Positions 29,413 through 39,571 of a stretch of DNA of 64,000 nt are shown in pieces; the stretch's first letter is position 1, and the number at the start of each line of letters is the position of its first letter. The notes under the pieces were generated by a model. The model was given only the letters and a program-made list of their open reading frames with translations, had not been told where the DNA came from and did not search any database. The stretch lies in assembly GCA_001730015.1 (NCBI GenBank), contig MDLA01000080.1, positions 1-64,000 of the forward strand, written 5' to 3'. The stretch comes from Chromatiales bacterium (ex Bugula neritina AB1). GTDB lineage: Bacteria > Pseudomonadota > Gammaproteobacteria > Granulosicoccales > Granulosicoccaceae. The translations under genes were made by a program, and so were the position numbers.

Positions 29413-30336
29413 ATGGTCAAACGCCTGATTCATCCGATTGCTGTTATCCTGCTCGCGCTGTTTAATTTAACTGCTGTAGCTGCCGTTGCCAGCGCCGAAA
29501 CCCGGGCCGGCGCGCAGATTCAGGGGCAGGCTGACTCGTCTGGTGATTCGTATATAGAAAAACCACGCTGGGAGGTCGGGGTTGCGGCGGCCGCCATCGG
29601 GGTTCCCGCTTACCCTTCATCTTCGGTTACCAATGATCGCGGTTTTGTCGTGCCCTGGTTTATCTACCGTGGCGACACGATCCGTCTGCGTGAAGGTGGC
29701 CTGCAGGTGATCGCTCTGGAAAATAAACGGCTGACTCTGGGCTTGTCTCTCGGTGGATCACTGAGCGCAAACTCCGATATCACTCCATTGCGTGAGGGTA
29801 TGCCGAATCTTGATTACCTGTTCGAATTCGGACCGCAGCTGGATTACCGGATCTGGGATCGCGAGCTGGGAGGTGGCGAGCGTTCCCGGCTTAACTGGCA
29901 GACTTCGCTCAGGGCTGCCGTATCCACTGATTTTTCAGCTTTTCGCTCACGCGGGCTGGTGCTGAGTTCTGAGGTGTCTTATCGTCGCGATAATATTCTG
30001 GGTACCAGAGCGACGGTGTTTCTGTCAGCCGGGCCAACCTGGGCAGCTGAGAAATTCATGGATTTTTTCTATCAGGTTGACCCGCAGTTTGTCACCGCGC
30101 AGCGTGCGGCATTTGATGCGGAGCCAGGGTATCTGGGGACAGATCTGGTTTTCGGTTTGAGTACGCATTTTAGCGAGCGTTTGCAGGGCTTTATTGGTTT
30201 GGGTACCAGTCTTCACGATGGAGCGGCAAACAACGACAGTCCGTTGTTCGAAGACAGTTCAACACATGCGGCAGTAATAGGGCTAAGCTGGCAGCTGAAA
30301 AAAAGCCGTCGCAGTGTTCGCGTTCTGGATGAATAG
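29413..30336 (+). CDS. MipA/OmpV family outer membrane protein
   Basis: Signal peptide; WEVGVAAAAIGVPAYPSSS...VVPWFIYRGD; terminal aromatic beta-strand. Confidence 0.82.
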   Translation: MVKRLIHPIAVILLALFNLTAVAAVASAETRAGAQIQGQADSSGDSYIEKPRWEVGVAAAAIGVPAYPSSSVTNDRGFVVPWFIYRGDTIRLREGGLQVIALENKRLTLGLSLGGSLSANSDITPLREGMPNLDYLFEFGPQLDYRIWDRELGGGERSRLNWQTSLRAAVSTDFSAFRSRGLVLSSEVSYRRDNILGTRATVFLSAGPTWAAEKFMDFFYQVDPQFVTAQRAAFDAEPGYLGTDLVFGLSTHFSERLQGFIGLGTSLHDGAANNDSPLFEDSSTHAAVIGLSWQLKKSRRSVRVLDE

Positions 30337-30450
30337 TCGCCGCTGGACCACACGTGCACTCTTTAAAAGTGCGAAGCGCTGAATAAAGTACAAAGCGCCG
30401 GGCATTGGTTTATTGGGCATTGCTTATGACTATAACAGTGGAGTATTGCG

Positions 30451-32265
30451 ATGACGTGGCATCCGCATAAACTTGGCGAGGCGCTGAAGCAGAGTAATCA
30501 AAGCATTGAAATGCTGCTTACCCTCCTTAAAGACAGCAATGATACCACGCAAAAAGTTGGCTTGACCTGCGAGTTGATTATTGCTGTGTTCGATCAGTTC
30601 TATACGGAACTGTGTGCCTATCCAAGGCGGGCGCAAACAGCATTTGAACAGCGTGACCCCAACTCCTCTATTCTGATCAGTCGTGACCGACTGGAGCTGT
30701 ATAGTGAATATATTGAGTATTACACGCCCCTGTTGCTCGAGAGCTTTGAGGAAATAGGGCGGCTTGAAGCACTATGGGAAGCCTTTGAAGCGCGCTTTCT
30801 GCAAGAGATAGAGCACCGCTACGAAGCGGATATTGCTTTTAGTTTTGCCAACTCAATTGAGCGCAGAATTTATCAGGGTGAGTGGAAGCCGGTTGCCTAT
30901 TCTTTTTCACAACCTTCGATAGAGCGGGCGAAATCACGCGAGAGTGCCTATAGAACATTCGATATTAAAACTACTATAACGCAGGAGCAGATGGTAGAAA
31001 TTCTGGGTATTCCACAGCTGAATATTCCGTATATAAATCTGCATGCAGATGCGCAGAAAATTGTTGAACGCATTGAGCAGATAGCAAGGCTGGGTGAGTA
31101 TGACGATCAGCCGCTGTCGCGGGTGGATATACTGAAAGGAGGTTTCTTTCGCGATTTAACTGCGTTTATTGTGGGGCGGGTAGTTAAGTACGATGGAACC
31201 TTTGCACCGTTTGTCATCGCGCTTCTGAACGATGCCGAGGGATTGAGAGTTGATGCGTTTCTGCATAAAACGGCCGATGCGCATAATCTGTTGAGTTCAA
31301 CTCTGGCGAACTTTCATGTAACCAACGATTTGTACTACCAAACCTGTGTTTTTCTATATAGCATTATGCCAAAGCGTCCACTGGGGCTGCACTACAGCAC
31401 GATTGGTTTTAATCACGTGGGCAAAGTTGCTGTCATTGAGGAGCTGAAGTCGCAATTGCAGGAGTCAGGCTCGGTGCTTGCTTCATCGCCTGGTTATGAG
31501 GGTACAGTTGCTATAGGGTTTACTTTTGAAGCAAGTACCTATCACCTGAAGGTAATCAGGAACACACCAACAAAATCCTATAAATGGGGAGAGTTTGAGG
31601 GGATTGATGCAGTACTGGACAAATACCGTATTGTGCATCAGATTAATCGTACCGGTAGTATGGTAGACAATATTATTTACCATAACCTGAGGCTCCATAA
31701 AGATCTTTTCGCGGAAGATCTATTGCTCGATATTACAACCGAGGCCAGTGACAGTGTCAGTCTGCACGGTGACTATGTATTGTTTAAATCGCTGATCGTG
31801 CAGTTGAAAATTATTCCGCTACCGGTTTATTTTGATTCAGCCAGCGATGAACAGATCAAGAAAATTATTAATAACCTGGGCCACTGTATAAAAAATAATA
31901 TGGCGGCGAATATTTTTAACCGTGATCTGGATGCCCGCAATTACGGGGTCGGCCGCTACGACAAGGTCTTCCTGTTCGACTACGACGCGCTGGAACAGCT
32001 AACTGATATAAAAATTAGAACCAACCTCGATCGCATTGATGGTGAAGAAGATATCCCTGACTGGTATTTCGAAGATGGTGTTGTGTTTTTACCCGAGGAG
32101 ATCGAATCCGGCCTGCAACTGGAACATAGGGAGGCGCGACGGCATTTCCGGGATTTACATGCCGATCTTCTGACTGTCGATTATTGGCAAGGCGTGCAGG
32201 ATCAACTCCAGCAGGGCGAGGTCTTAGGGCTTCGAAGCTACCCGGAGAGCCGCAAGCTTGGCTAG
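30451..32265 (+). CDS. aceK: Isocitrate dehydrogenase kinase/phosphatase AceK
   Basis: Length ~600 aa; GGFFRDLTAFIVGR, full-length AceK-like pattern ending in a YWQ region. Confidence 0.88.
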   Translation: MTWHPHKLGEALKQSNQSIEMLLTLLKDSNDTTQKVGLTCELIIAVFDQFYTELCAYPRRAQTAFEQRDPNSSILISRDRLELYSEYIEYYTPLLLESFEEIGRLEALWEAFEARFLQEIEHRYEADIAFSFANSIERRIYQGEWKPVAYSFSQPSIERAKSRESAYRTFDIKTTITQEQMVEILGIPQLNIPYINLHADAQKIVERIEQIARLGEYDDQPLSRVDILKGGFFRDLTAFIVGRVVKYDGTFAPFVIALLNDAEGLRVDAFLHKTADAHNLLSSTLANFHVTNDLYYQTCVFLYSIMPKRPLGLHYSTIGFNHVGKVAVIEELKSQLQESGSVLASSPGYEGTVAIGFTFEASTYHLKVIRNTPTKSYKWGEFEGIDAVLDKYRIVHQINRTGSMVDNIIYHNLRLHKDLFAEDLLLDITTEASDSVSLHGDYVLFKSLIVQLKIIPLPVYFDSASDEQIKKIINNLGHCIKNNMAANIFNRDLDARNYGVGRYDKVFLFDYDALEQLTDIKIRTNLDRIDGEEDIPDWYFEDGVVFLPEEIESGLQLEHREARRHFRDLHADLLTVDYWQGVQDQLQQGEVLGLRSYPESRKLG

Positions 32266-32323
32266 TGCCCGTTCATAACCAGCGCTACTGCGGACCACCC
32301 AAGCACGCAATCTTTCACCGACT

Positions 32324-32360
32324 ACATGTGGTCATTTAGATTGACTAAACACCCACATGT
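32324..32360. other. 16-bp imperfect stem-loop downstream of aceK
   Basis: ACATGTGGTCATTTAG-ATTGA-CTAAACACCCACATGT (13/16 paired). Confidence 0.6.
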
Positions 32361-32556
32361 GGCAGGCGAAAACTCCCGCACCCGAGTGACCCTCGCTACG
32401 CCCCGGTTTATGGACCGGTATTGGCTGGCTTTACAGTTTTATTTGAGCTACTTCGAGCCAGCAAAAATTTGCCGGATAAGTCTGCTGGCGCAGTTGTGCT
32501 GCCGGGAGGCGCAATTGTGGTTGATACTGCCTGCGCTAAAGGTGTAAACAGGACGC

Positions 32557-33186
32557 TTGATTGCAGAACAGGGTTTTAATATGCCACTCGTCTATGGAGA
32601 TATGGCTTCCGGTAATTGCTATAAAATTGCACTGTTGTTTTCACGGCTCGGTATCGAGCATGAGTGGCAGGGAACTCTGGTGGTGCACGGTGAAACTCGC
32701 ACCGAAGAATTTCGGGCACTAAACCCTGCCGGGCAGATTCCGGTGGTCGTGCTCGAAGATGGCACGGTGCTGACTCAATCAAACGCGATTCTCTATTATT
32801 TTGCCCGCAACACAGACTTAGTGCCGGCTGATCCACTGTTAATGACGCGAATGCTGGAGTGGCAGTTCTTTGAGCAATACAGTCATGAGCCGACAATCGC
32901 GGTCAGGCGCTTTATTCAAAAATTTCTGCAGATGCCGGCAGATCGGCGTGCAGAATACGCGCAGCTGGAAGAAGGCGGCTATCGTGCCCTGGGTGTTCTG
33001 GAGCGATGCCTGGCAGAGAATGATTTTCTTGTCGGCAGCGCGTATTCGCTGGCGGATATCAGTCTTTATGCATATACCCATGTAGCCGATGAGGGGGGCT
33101 TTGATCTGAGTTCATTCCCCGCAATTAACGGTTGGCTGGATCGAGTGCAGGGCGAGCCCGGCTATATTGGAATGAACAGTCGATGA
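32557..33186 (+). CDS. Glutathione S-transferase family protein
   Basis: LVYGDMASGNCYKIALLFSRLGIEHEW...NPAGQIPVVVLEDGTVLTQSNAIL; true start probably MPLVYGD at 32581. Confidence 0.85.
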   Translation: MIAEQGFNMPLVYGDMASGNCYKIALLFSRLGIEHEWQGTLVVHGETRTEEFRALNPAGQIPVVVLEDGTVLTQSNAILYYFARNTDLVPADPLLMTRMLEWQFFEQYSHEPTIAVRRFIQKFLQMPADRRAEYAQLEEGGYRALGVLERCLAENDFLVGSAYSLADISLYAYTHVADEGGFDLSSFPAINGWLDRVQGEPGYIGMNSR

Positions 33187-34283
33187 GTAAGAGCCTGAAA
33201 GAACTTGTTGACGAGATTTCGGTTAATTGTGCGGGTAAGAATCAATCATTACCTGCAGCGTGTTATCACCGTGAAGATTTTCTAGCACTCGAAAAAGCAA
33301 AGGTGCTCAATGGCGGCTGGCACTGCCTCGGGCGGGCTGACGAAATTCCGGGTGAGGGTGATTTTTTCACGACAACGCTTCTCAATGAGCCGATGCTTGT
33401 TGTTCGTGGCGGCGACGGAGGAATTCGTGTGTTGTCGAATGTCTGCCGCCACCGGGCAGCGCCAGTGGCCAGCGGATACGGTACAGCCAGCGGATTTAGA
33501 TGCCCCTATCACGCGTGGACCTATGAGATTGATGGTCGCCTGCGCAGTGCACCACTGGTGGAAAAAAAGTTGTTGAAGAATTGCCAGTTGCCGGTGATAC
33601 GAAGTGAGTGCTGGGGAGGCTTTATATTTGCCACGCTGGACAGTTCGATTGAATCATTGCAGCACAGCCTGATCGGTCTCGAAGAGCAGATTCGAAACTA
33701 TAGAATGGAAAAGATGCACCATGTCGCGTATTTCGAAGAGACCTGGGAATGCAACTGGAAATCGCTGGTTGAGAATTTCATGGACGGCTATCATTTGTCT
33801 GTGGTACACCCGCAAACCCTGCGCCCGTTAACGCCTACCCGCTTGTGTCAAACGATGGAAAGCGGACCGGCGTTTACCGGCTATATAGCGAATTATGCTA
33901 AGTCGGCTCCGCTTCGCAAGCGGTATTCGAAATTGCTGACCGAAGATGAGAAACGCCAGTCGAAGCTCTTTTGTGTTTATCCGGCTATGGTCGCATCGAT
34001 ATCACCGGATACGCTGGTTTATCTCGCGCTGCAACCCGATGGCCCTGAACGGGTACGGGTCAAGTGGGGGCTTTCGGTGGTGGAAGCACGATTGTCAGCC
34101 AGAGAAAAACAGAGCCGCATTGAGAAGTGGCAGGCGATCAACGCGGAAGATCATGCTCTGTTGAGTTCATTGAGCCAGGGTCTGCAATCGGCTTTATATA
34201 CGGGCGGGGAGTTGGCACCGGCGAATCTTGAAGGTACAGTGAGTGATTTCCACGATTACCTGATTGCTGCTATTCGCCGTTAG
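33183..34283 (+). CDS. Rieske [2Fe-2S] aromatic ring-hydroxylating oxygenase alpha subunit
   Basis: CRHRAAPVASGYGTASGFRCPYHAW and DGYHLSVVHP iron site; ATGA overlap with the upstream GST. Confidence 0.88.
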   Translation: MSKSLKELVDEISVNCAGKNQSLPAACYHREDFLALEKAKVLNGGWHCLGRADEIPGEGDFFTTTLLNEPMLVVRGGDGGIRVLSNVCRHRAAPVASGYGTASGFRCPYHAWTYEIDGRLRSAPLVEKKLLKNCQLPVIRSECWGGFIFATLDSSIESLQHSLIGLEEQIRNYRMEKMHHVAYFEETWECNWKSLVENFMDGYHLSVVHPQTLRPLTPTRLCQTMESGPAFTGYIANYAKSAPLRKRYSKLLTEDEKRQSKLFCVYPAMVASISPDTLVYLALQPDGPERVRVKWGLSVVEARLSAREKQSRIEKWQAINAEDHALLSSLSQGLQSALYTGGELAPANLEGTVSDFHDYLIAAIRR

Positions 34284-34320
34284 GGGTCGTTTCGATCCCG
34301 GGTAAAACAGGATAAATAGA

Positions 34321-35097
34321 GTGGTTGAGTGGCCAACGTTGTTAGCGGTGTTGCCGATAGTTCTGTTTTCCGGTTTTGTGCACGGGGCACTGGGGCTGGG
34401 TTTTCCTATGATTGCCACCCCGATAATTGCGATATTTCTGGACGTAAAGCTCGCCATCTTCATCACAGCGCTGCCGACGGCTGCAGTAAATCTGGCCAGC
34501 GTCTGGAGTGGTTCACCGTCGAGTACCACATTGCGTAAATACAGTCCGCTGGCCGGTGCCAGTCTGGCGGGCGCCGTTATTGGCTCTATTGTATTGGCAA
34601 CATCTGATGCAAACCCGTTCCGGTTGCTGTTGGCGCTGCTAATATTGTTCTTTCTATGGACAAGCCATCAGCAGCGCTGGCCGAAAGCATGGGTATTGAA
34701 TAATGGCTTGCTGGCTATGCTGCTGTTCGGCGTTCTGGGCGGGTTCTCGGCCGGTACCACCAATGTCGCGGTTGCTGTGCTGATTGTCTATTTTCTGACG
34801 CTGGAGGTGCCGCGCAATGAGTTGGTACCGGCGATGAATCTATGTTTTCTCCTCGGCAAGCTGTCGCAGATTGTGGTGTTTTTGTGGATTGGTGTTATTG
34901 GGTTTGGTTTTTTAGCATCCACCATTCCACTCACGCTCGGTGCCCTGGGGGCCTTATTTGTCGGGCAACGGCTGGGAAAATCTATTCCGCAGGAACGGTA
35001 TCGACGGATTCTCCGGATAATTCTGGCGGTATTGGCGGTGGTTCTGTTGGTGCAGTTTATTGCCGCGGTCAGCGGCAATGCGCTTTATGGCGTATAA
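34321..35097 (+). CDS. TauE/SafE family transporter
   Basis: GFVHGALGLGFPMIATPI and GFSAGTTNVAV repeats; polytopic membrane protein. Confidence 0.82.
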   Translation: MVEWPTLLAVLPIVLFSGFVHGALGLGFPMIATPIIAIFLDVKLAIFITALPTAAVNLASVWSGSPSSTTLRKYSPLAGASLAGAVIGSIVLATSDANPFRLLLALLILFFLWTSHQQRWPKAWVLNNGLLAMLLFGVLGGFSAGTTNVAVAVLIVYFLTLEVPRNELVPAMNLCFLLGKLSQIVVFLWIGVIGFGFLASTIPLTLGALGALFVGQRLGKSIPQERYRRILRIILAVLAVVLLVQFIAAVSGNALYGV

Positions 35098-35101
35098 AAA
35101 A

Positions 35102-35707
35102 CTACCATTCGGTGGTATCGGCAAATTTGATCATCCGCGGGGTGCGGTCACTATATTCCACAATACTGTGGCTACAGTTATCCATGTGCGGAAGTGCCCA
35201 GATATCATTCAACGGCCGGTTTGCGTAGTCGATCAGCAGCGATTTTAAAAATGCTCCGTGGCTGACGACCAGCACTTTTTCGGCGGTGCCATCGCATTCG
35301 TTTAGTATTTCGTCGATCGCATTGCGGGCGCGCTGTTGCAGTTGATGAAATGTTTCTGCGCCTTCAAGAGAAAATTTTTCAGGCTGATTGCGAAAATGGC
35401 CGGTTTCGATCGGGTATTTTTCGGTGGCTTCACTGAGCAATACACCTTCCCAGGGGCCAAGATGAATTTCCCTCAGCGACGGGCGGAAGTCTACGTGATC
35501 TATTTTGCCTTGCAGAATATTACTGGTGGTTTGCCGGGTGCGTGCGAGATCGCTTGAGTACACTCGATCAAATTCCGGCAGCTTGCCTACCAATGCTTTG
35601 GCCTGTGAAATACCCAGTTCCGACAGATCAGGATCAGAGGTGCCCTGAATACGAATTTCGGCATTCCAGGTAGACTGTCCGTGACGCACGAAGTGTAGTG
35701 TGGTCAT
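35102..35707 (-). CDS. Histidine phosphatase (phosphoglycerate mutase-like)
   Basis: LHFVRHGQSTWN and SHGAFLKSLLIDY; start set at MTTLHFVRHG. Confidence 0.88.
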   Translation of the reverse strand: MTTLHFVRHGQSTWNAEIRIQGTSDPDLSELGISQAKALVGKLPEFDRVYSSDLARTRQTTSNILQGKIDHVDFRPSLREIHLGPWEGVLLSEATEKYPIETGHFRNQPEKFSLEGAETFHQLQQRARNAIDEILNECDGTAEKVLVVSHGAFLKSLLIDYANRPLNDIWALPHMDNCSHSIVEYSDRTPRMIKFADTTEW

Positions 35708-35926
35708 TAAAAGGTGATCGCTCAATGGCTTTGACGGCAGTAGATGGTAGTTCGGTTGAGTTGTGGTAACAAGCCGATGGATGTAAGGCAATGTGTGTGA
35801 GCTGAGGCAGTCGCCTGAAATCGAATGTTGCAATTACCGGTGAAATTTGCACCCGTGCGACACGGCAGGTGTCAGAGCTGTTTGCTTCTGGCAGCATGAG
35901 GTGCAGATTTTTCTAAAGGATCAGTC

Positions 35927-37141
35927 ATGCAACCATTCGAAGGCATTCGCGTGCTCGACTTTACCCATGTACTGGCAGGTCCGTTCTGCACGTATCAGCT
36001 TGCTGTGCTGGGCGCTGAAGTGATCAAGGTTGAGTCACCGCATGAGCCCGACATGATGCGTGCGGAGTCGGCCAGTGAAGTGCTGCTTCGTCAACAGCGC
36101 GGCAGCCAGTATCTTTCGCAAAGCGCGAATAAAGCCAGTGTGGCCATAGATTTCCGTTCGCCGGAGGGGGCGAAAATACTTAGAAAGCTGGCGGGTAGCT
36201 GCGATGTGATCGTGGAGAATTTCAGGTCAGGCGTGCTGGCGCGTGCCGGTCTTGACTATGATTCACTTCGCGAGGCGAACCCGACATTGATCTACTGCTC
36301 GATGACCGGCTTCGGGCAGACAGGTCCGAAGGCCGGTCACCCGGCCTACGACAATGTGATACAGGCTTTTTCTGGTTTAATGGCGGCGACGGGCGATACG
36401 CAGACGGCACCTGTGCGTGTTGGGCCGCCGGTGCTTGATTACGGTACCGGTGCACAGGCGGCTTTTGCTATTGCCTCTGCATTGTTTCAGCGCAGCAGGA
36501 CCAGCACCGGGCAGTATATAGATGTCGCCATGCTCGACGCGGCGCTCATGCTGATGTCCAGCAATGTAGTCGATACACAGCTAAAGCAATCAGCGCCGCA
36601 ACCACCGGGTAACTCAAGTCTTTCGAATGCCGGTTACGCCTGCTTTGAAGCAAAGCAGGGGCTGATTATGATCGGTGCGTTTACCGCAAAGCAACTTGCA
36701 GATCTGTGGATGGTGCTGGATCAGCCGGAGCTGTCCGGCACGGCACTGACGCTGTCACGATCGCAGATTGAAAAACGCCTGACTCAGGACAGGCAACTGC
36801 TGTCGACGCTGCTGCTGGCGGAGACAGCGCAGGAGTGGGAGAACCGTCTGAACGATGCCGGCGTGCCCGCAGCCCGAGTCAGAACACTTGATGAAACACT
36901 GGCGCACCCGCAGGTCGGCTCTCGTGCCGTACTGCAGGAAGCGCCGGGTTTACCAGTACCACATGAACAACTGAAAGTGCCGGTGGCTGCTTTTTCCTAC
37001 GAGTATGGCGGGCCCGAAATTCAACACCATGGAGTAGCGCGTGGCACTCATACGCGAGAGGTTTTGCAGCAGCTGGGTATGGATGTGACAGAAATAGCGG
37101 CACTTGAAAAAGCCCGGGTGGTGGCATCGGCAGAGCATTGA
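35927..37141 (+). CDS. CaiB/BaiF family (class III) CoA transferase
   Basis: GIRVLDFTHVLAGPFCTYQLAVLGAEVIKVE; MTGFGQTGP. Confidence 0.92.
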   Translation: MQPFEGIRVLDFTHVLAGPFCTYQLAVLGAEVIKVESPHEPDMMRAESASEVLLRQQRGSQYLSQSANKASVAIDFRSPEGAKILRKLAGSCDVIVENFRSGVLARAGLDYDSLREANPTLIYCSMTGFGQTGPKAGHPAYDNVIQAFSGLMAATGDTQTAPVRVGPPVLDYGTGAQAAFAIASALFQRSRTSTGQYIDVAMLDAALMLMSSNVVDTQLKQSAPQPPGNSSLSNAGYACFEAKQGLIMIGAFTAKQLADLWMVLDQPELSGTALTLSRSQIEKRLTQDRQLLSTLLLAETAQEWENRLNDAGVPAARVRTLDETLAHPQVGSRAVLQEAPGLPVPHEQLKVPVAAFSYEYGGPEIQHHGVARGTHTREVLQQLGMDVTEIAALEKARVVASAEH

Positions 37142-37215
37142 AGGCGTGTGTAAAAACTGCAGCTTTTGTACACAGGTGATAGTATCAGTGGCTTCTACAC
37201 TTTTCGGAAAAGAAC

Positions 37216-37851
37216 GTGATCGATCTCTACAGCTGGACCACCCCGAACGGGCGTAAAGTATCCATAATGCTCGAGGAGTGCGGGCTTGAATATGAAACCC
37301 ATGCTATCGACATAACCACCAACAAAGATCAGTTTGAGCCGGCGTTTTTAAAGATAAGTCCGAATAATCGCATTCCGGCAATCGTTGATCGTGATACGGG
37401 TACCACGATGATGGAGTCCGGTGCAATTTTGTTGTATCTGGCAGAAAAAACGGGCAGATTTTTGTCCACCGAGCCTGCAACTCGCTGGAAGACTATTGAA
37501 TGGCTGATGTGGCAGATGGGCGGCCTTGGCCCTATGGCGGGTCAGACGCATCATTTCGTCAAGTTCAATCAGGGTAAGTCGGCCTATGCAGAAGAACGTT
37601 ATACAAAGGAAACCCGTCGGCTTTATGGCGTGCTTGATCGGCAACTGGCAGACAATGAGTATATAGCCGGTGATTATTCAATTGCCGATATGGCAACCTG
37701 GCCATGGATTTCCAGATTTGAATGGCAAACCATGGATCTTGATGAATTCGCTAATCTGAAACGGTGGTATATAGATATAGCCAATCGGGAAGCGGTACAG
37801 CGCGGCTACCATGTGCCAAAATTCACGATGGATATTCCGATGCCGTCGTAG
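37216..37851 (+). CDS. Glutathione S-transferase family protein (YfcG/Ure2p-like)
   Basis: YSWTTPNGRKVSIMLEECGLEYETHAIDI...ISPNNRIPAIVD. Confidence 0.88.
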   Translation: MIDLYSWTTPNGRKVSIMLEECGLEYETHAIDITTNKDQFEPAFLKISPNNRIPAIVDRDTGTTMMESGAILLYLAEKTGRFLSTEPATRWKTIEWLMWQMGGLGPMAGQTHHFVKFNQGKSAYAEERYTKETRRLYGVLDRQLADNEYIAGDYSIADMATWPWISRFEWQTMDLDEFANLKRWYIDIANREAVQRGYHVPKFTMDIPMPS

Positions 37852-37871
37852 CGCCCGTGCTTCTGGTGTGA

Positions 37872-37919
37872 CTTCCAGATGCTGTTGCTTCCAGATGCTG
37901 TTGCTTCCAGATGCTGTTG
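37872..37919. repeat. 16-bp perfect tandem repeat, 3 copies
   Basis: (cttccagatgctgttg)x3. Confidence 0.97.
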
Positions 37920-38002
37920 CTTCGAGAGGCTCAGGTTCGATCCAATAGAGCTTCTATCGCAGCTATAGGCAGCTGCCATGGAAAACCCGGATCGGGCAGG
38001 CG

Positions 38003-38752
38003 TCAGGTGGCAAACCATCGGCTGAGAAAATAAAGTGCGCCGATCACCATGACAACTTCCAGTAAAACGGTGTGCACCCTCAGGGAAGTTTTGCGTACAA
38101 TCTTTCTGCTTATATAGTGGCCGGGAAAGGTACAGATACCCATACCTATACCTATCGCAATGAGTTTTGGTGTTAAAAGTGGTGAAAAACCAAACGCGAT
38201 CGATTTGATCGTGTTGAGTAAAAAACCTTGCACAGCTAGCGTGGCAATTAAGGTTTCACCGATGACACCTGCGCCGAGAAGTACCGGGCCTAGAATTAAT
38301 CCGACGCCGAAACTTGCGCCGGATAGAAATCCGTATGGAACCGCCACAACTCCGATGGCCGAGCGGGGCATCGCGATTTTTCTGCCTTTCAGCAGCCGCC
38401 TGAGCGGAATAGTGATTAGCAGCAGAATGCCGAGAAATAAACCGACCGCCGCTTCCGACAGACTGACATAGGTAAATACGCCAATCAGTATAAACGGAAA
38501 TGCACAAGTGAAAAGCAGTGCGAACACTTTCCAGTCGACTGAGCGCCGAAACAACCAGGCCCTGGAGCCGTGTGAGATCACCATGGCAACGGATACCAGT
38601 GGCACGGTTAGTTTTAGACCAATAGCCGGCGCTATGACTATAGATAAAAGTAAGGCGCCGGCAAAGCCACCGATACTGTGTATTACAGCCGTTAGCAGTG
38701 AGGCAATTGCCAGGTAGAGAATAATAAGTGGTGTGATAGTGTTGATCCCGAA
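38003..38752 (-). CDS. TauE/SafE family transporter; open frame extends 5' of the annotated GTG start (38605)
   Basis: 38606-38752 reads FGINTITPLIILYLAIASLLTAVIHSIGGFAGALLLSIVIAPAIGLKLT in frame with the annotated ORF and completes the N-terminal repeat, but contains no ATG/GTG/TTG. Confidence 0.7.
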   Translation of the reverse strand, partial: FGINTITPLIILYLAIASLLTAVIHSIGGFAGALLLSIVIAPAIGLKLTVPLVSVAMVISHGSRAWLFRRSVDWKVFALLFTCAFPFILIGVFTYVSLSEAAVGLFLGILLLITIPLRRLLKGRKIAMPRSAIGVVAVPYGFLSGASFGVGLILGPVLLGAGVIGETLIATLAVQGFLLNTIKSIAFGFSPLLTPKLIAIGIGMGICTFPGHYISRKIVRKTSLRVHTVLLEVVMVIGALYFLSRWFAT

Positions 38753-38777
38753 TCAGCTGTTATCCTGGAAAGTGTTT

Positions 38778-39299
38778 CTAGAACGGCAGACACAGCTGCT
38801 GGCGGTTTTCCAGTTCCAGTAAAAAATTTTTCGTTGGCAGGCCTCCACCGAAGCCGGTTAACGTGCCGTCGCGGCCGATGACACGGTGGCAGGGGATTAT
38901 GATCGGGATCGGGTTTCGCCCATTTGCATTGCCGACAGCGCGCACCGCTTTGGGGTTATCAATGGCATTTGCTATTGAGCCATAGGAAACGGTTCTGCCA
39001 TAGGGTATATCGATCAGGGCTTGCCATACCTGCTGTTGGAATGCCGTTCCGACCGGTGCCAGTGGCAGATCAAATGTGGTGAGTTCGCGATCGAAGTACT
39101 GGTCCAGCTGAGCTGCAAGTGCGCGGAACGGTTTTGTGGATTCGCGCCACTTTTCATTCACCGAAACTTTTGTTCCCTGGCCTGCGGGAAAGGCGATGTG
39201 GGTGATTGCTTCATCGTTGCCGGCGCACAGCAGCTTGCCAACCGGAGATTCATACCAGCAGTAGCTGTCTGTTGTCGGGTTCAGTTGATCATCGATCAT
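38778..39299 (-). CDS. ogt: Methylated-DNA--protein-cysteine methyltransferase
   Basis: PIIIPCHRVIGRDGTLTGFGGGLPTKNFLLELE. Confidence 0.93.
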   Translation of the reverse strand: MIDDQLNPTTDSYCWYESPVGKLLCAGNDEAITHIAFPAGQGTKVSVNEKWRESTKPFRALAAQLDQYFDRELTTFDLPLAPVGTAFQQQVWQALIDIPYGRTVSYGSIANAIDNPKAVRAVGNANGRNPIPIIIPCHRVIGRDGTLTGFGGGLPTKNFLLELENRQQLCLPF

Positions 39300-39571
39300 A
39301 GCGAATCTGGTGGTCGGTCGAGGTGGTTAATAAAGTTGCGTACAGGTGATTGCAGTTTTCAGGGCGGTGAGTCGCCATTGGTAATTCTGCGCACAATTTT
39401 GAGTTGTACGACATAACAAGGGGGATAGTAGAATACCGGGGTATTTTTTTAAACCGTACCGGGCATTAACAAATCAATAGATGTCTGGATGACAGCGCGT
39501 GGTAAATTTCCGGTGCCGTTACCGAACGCGTGTATTTTGTTGTGAAAATTTAATTGTAGAAGGATACTTTA

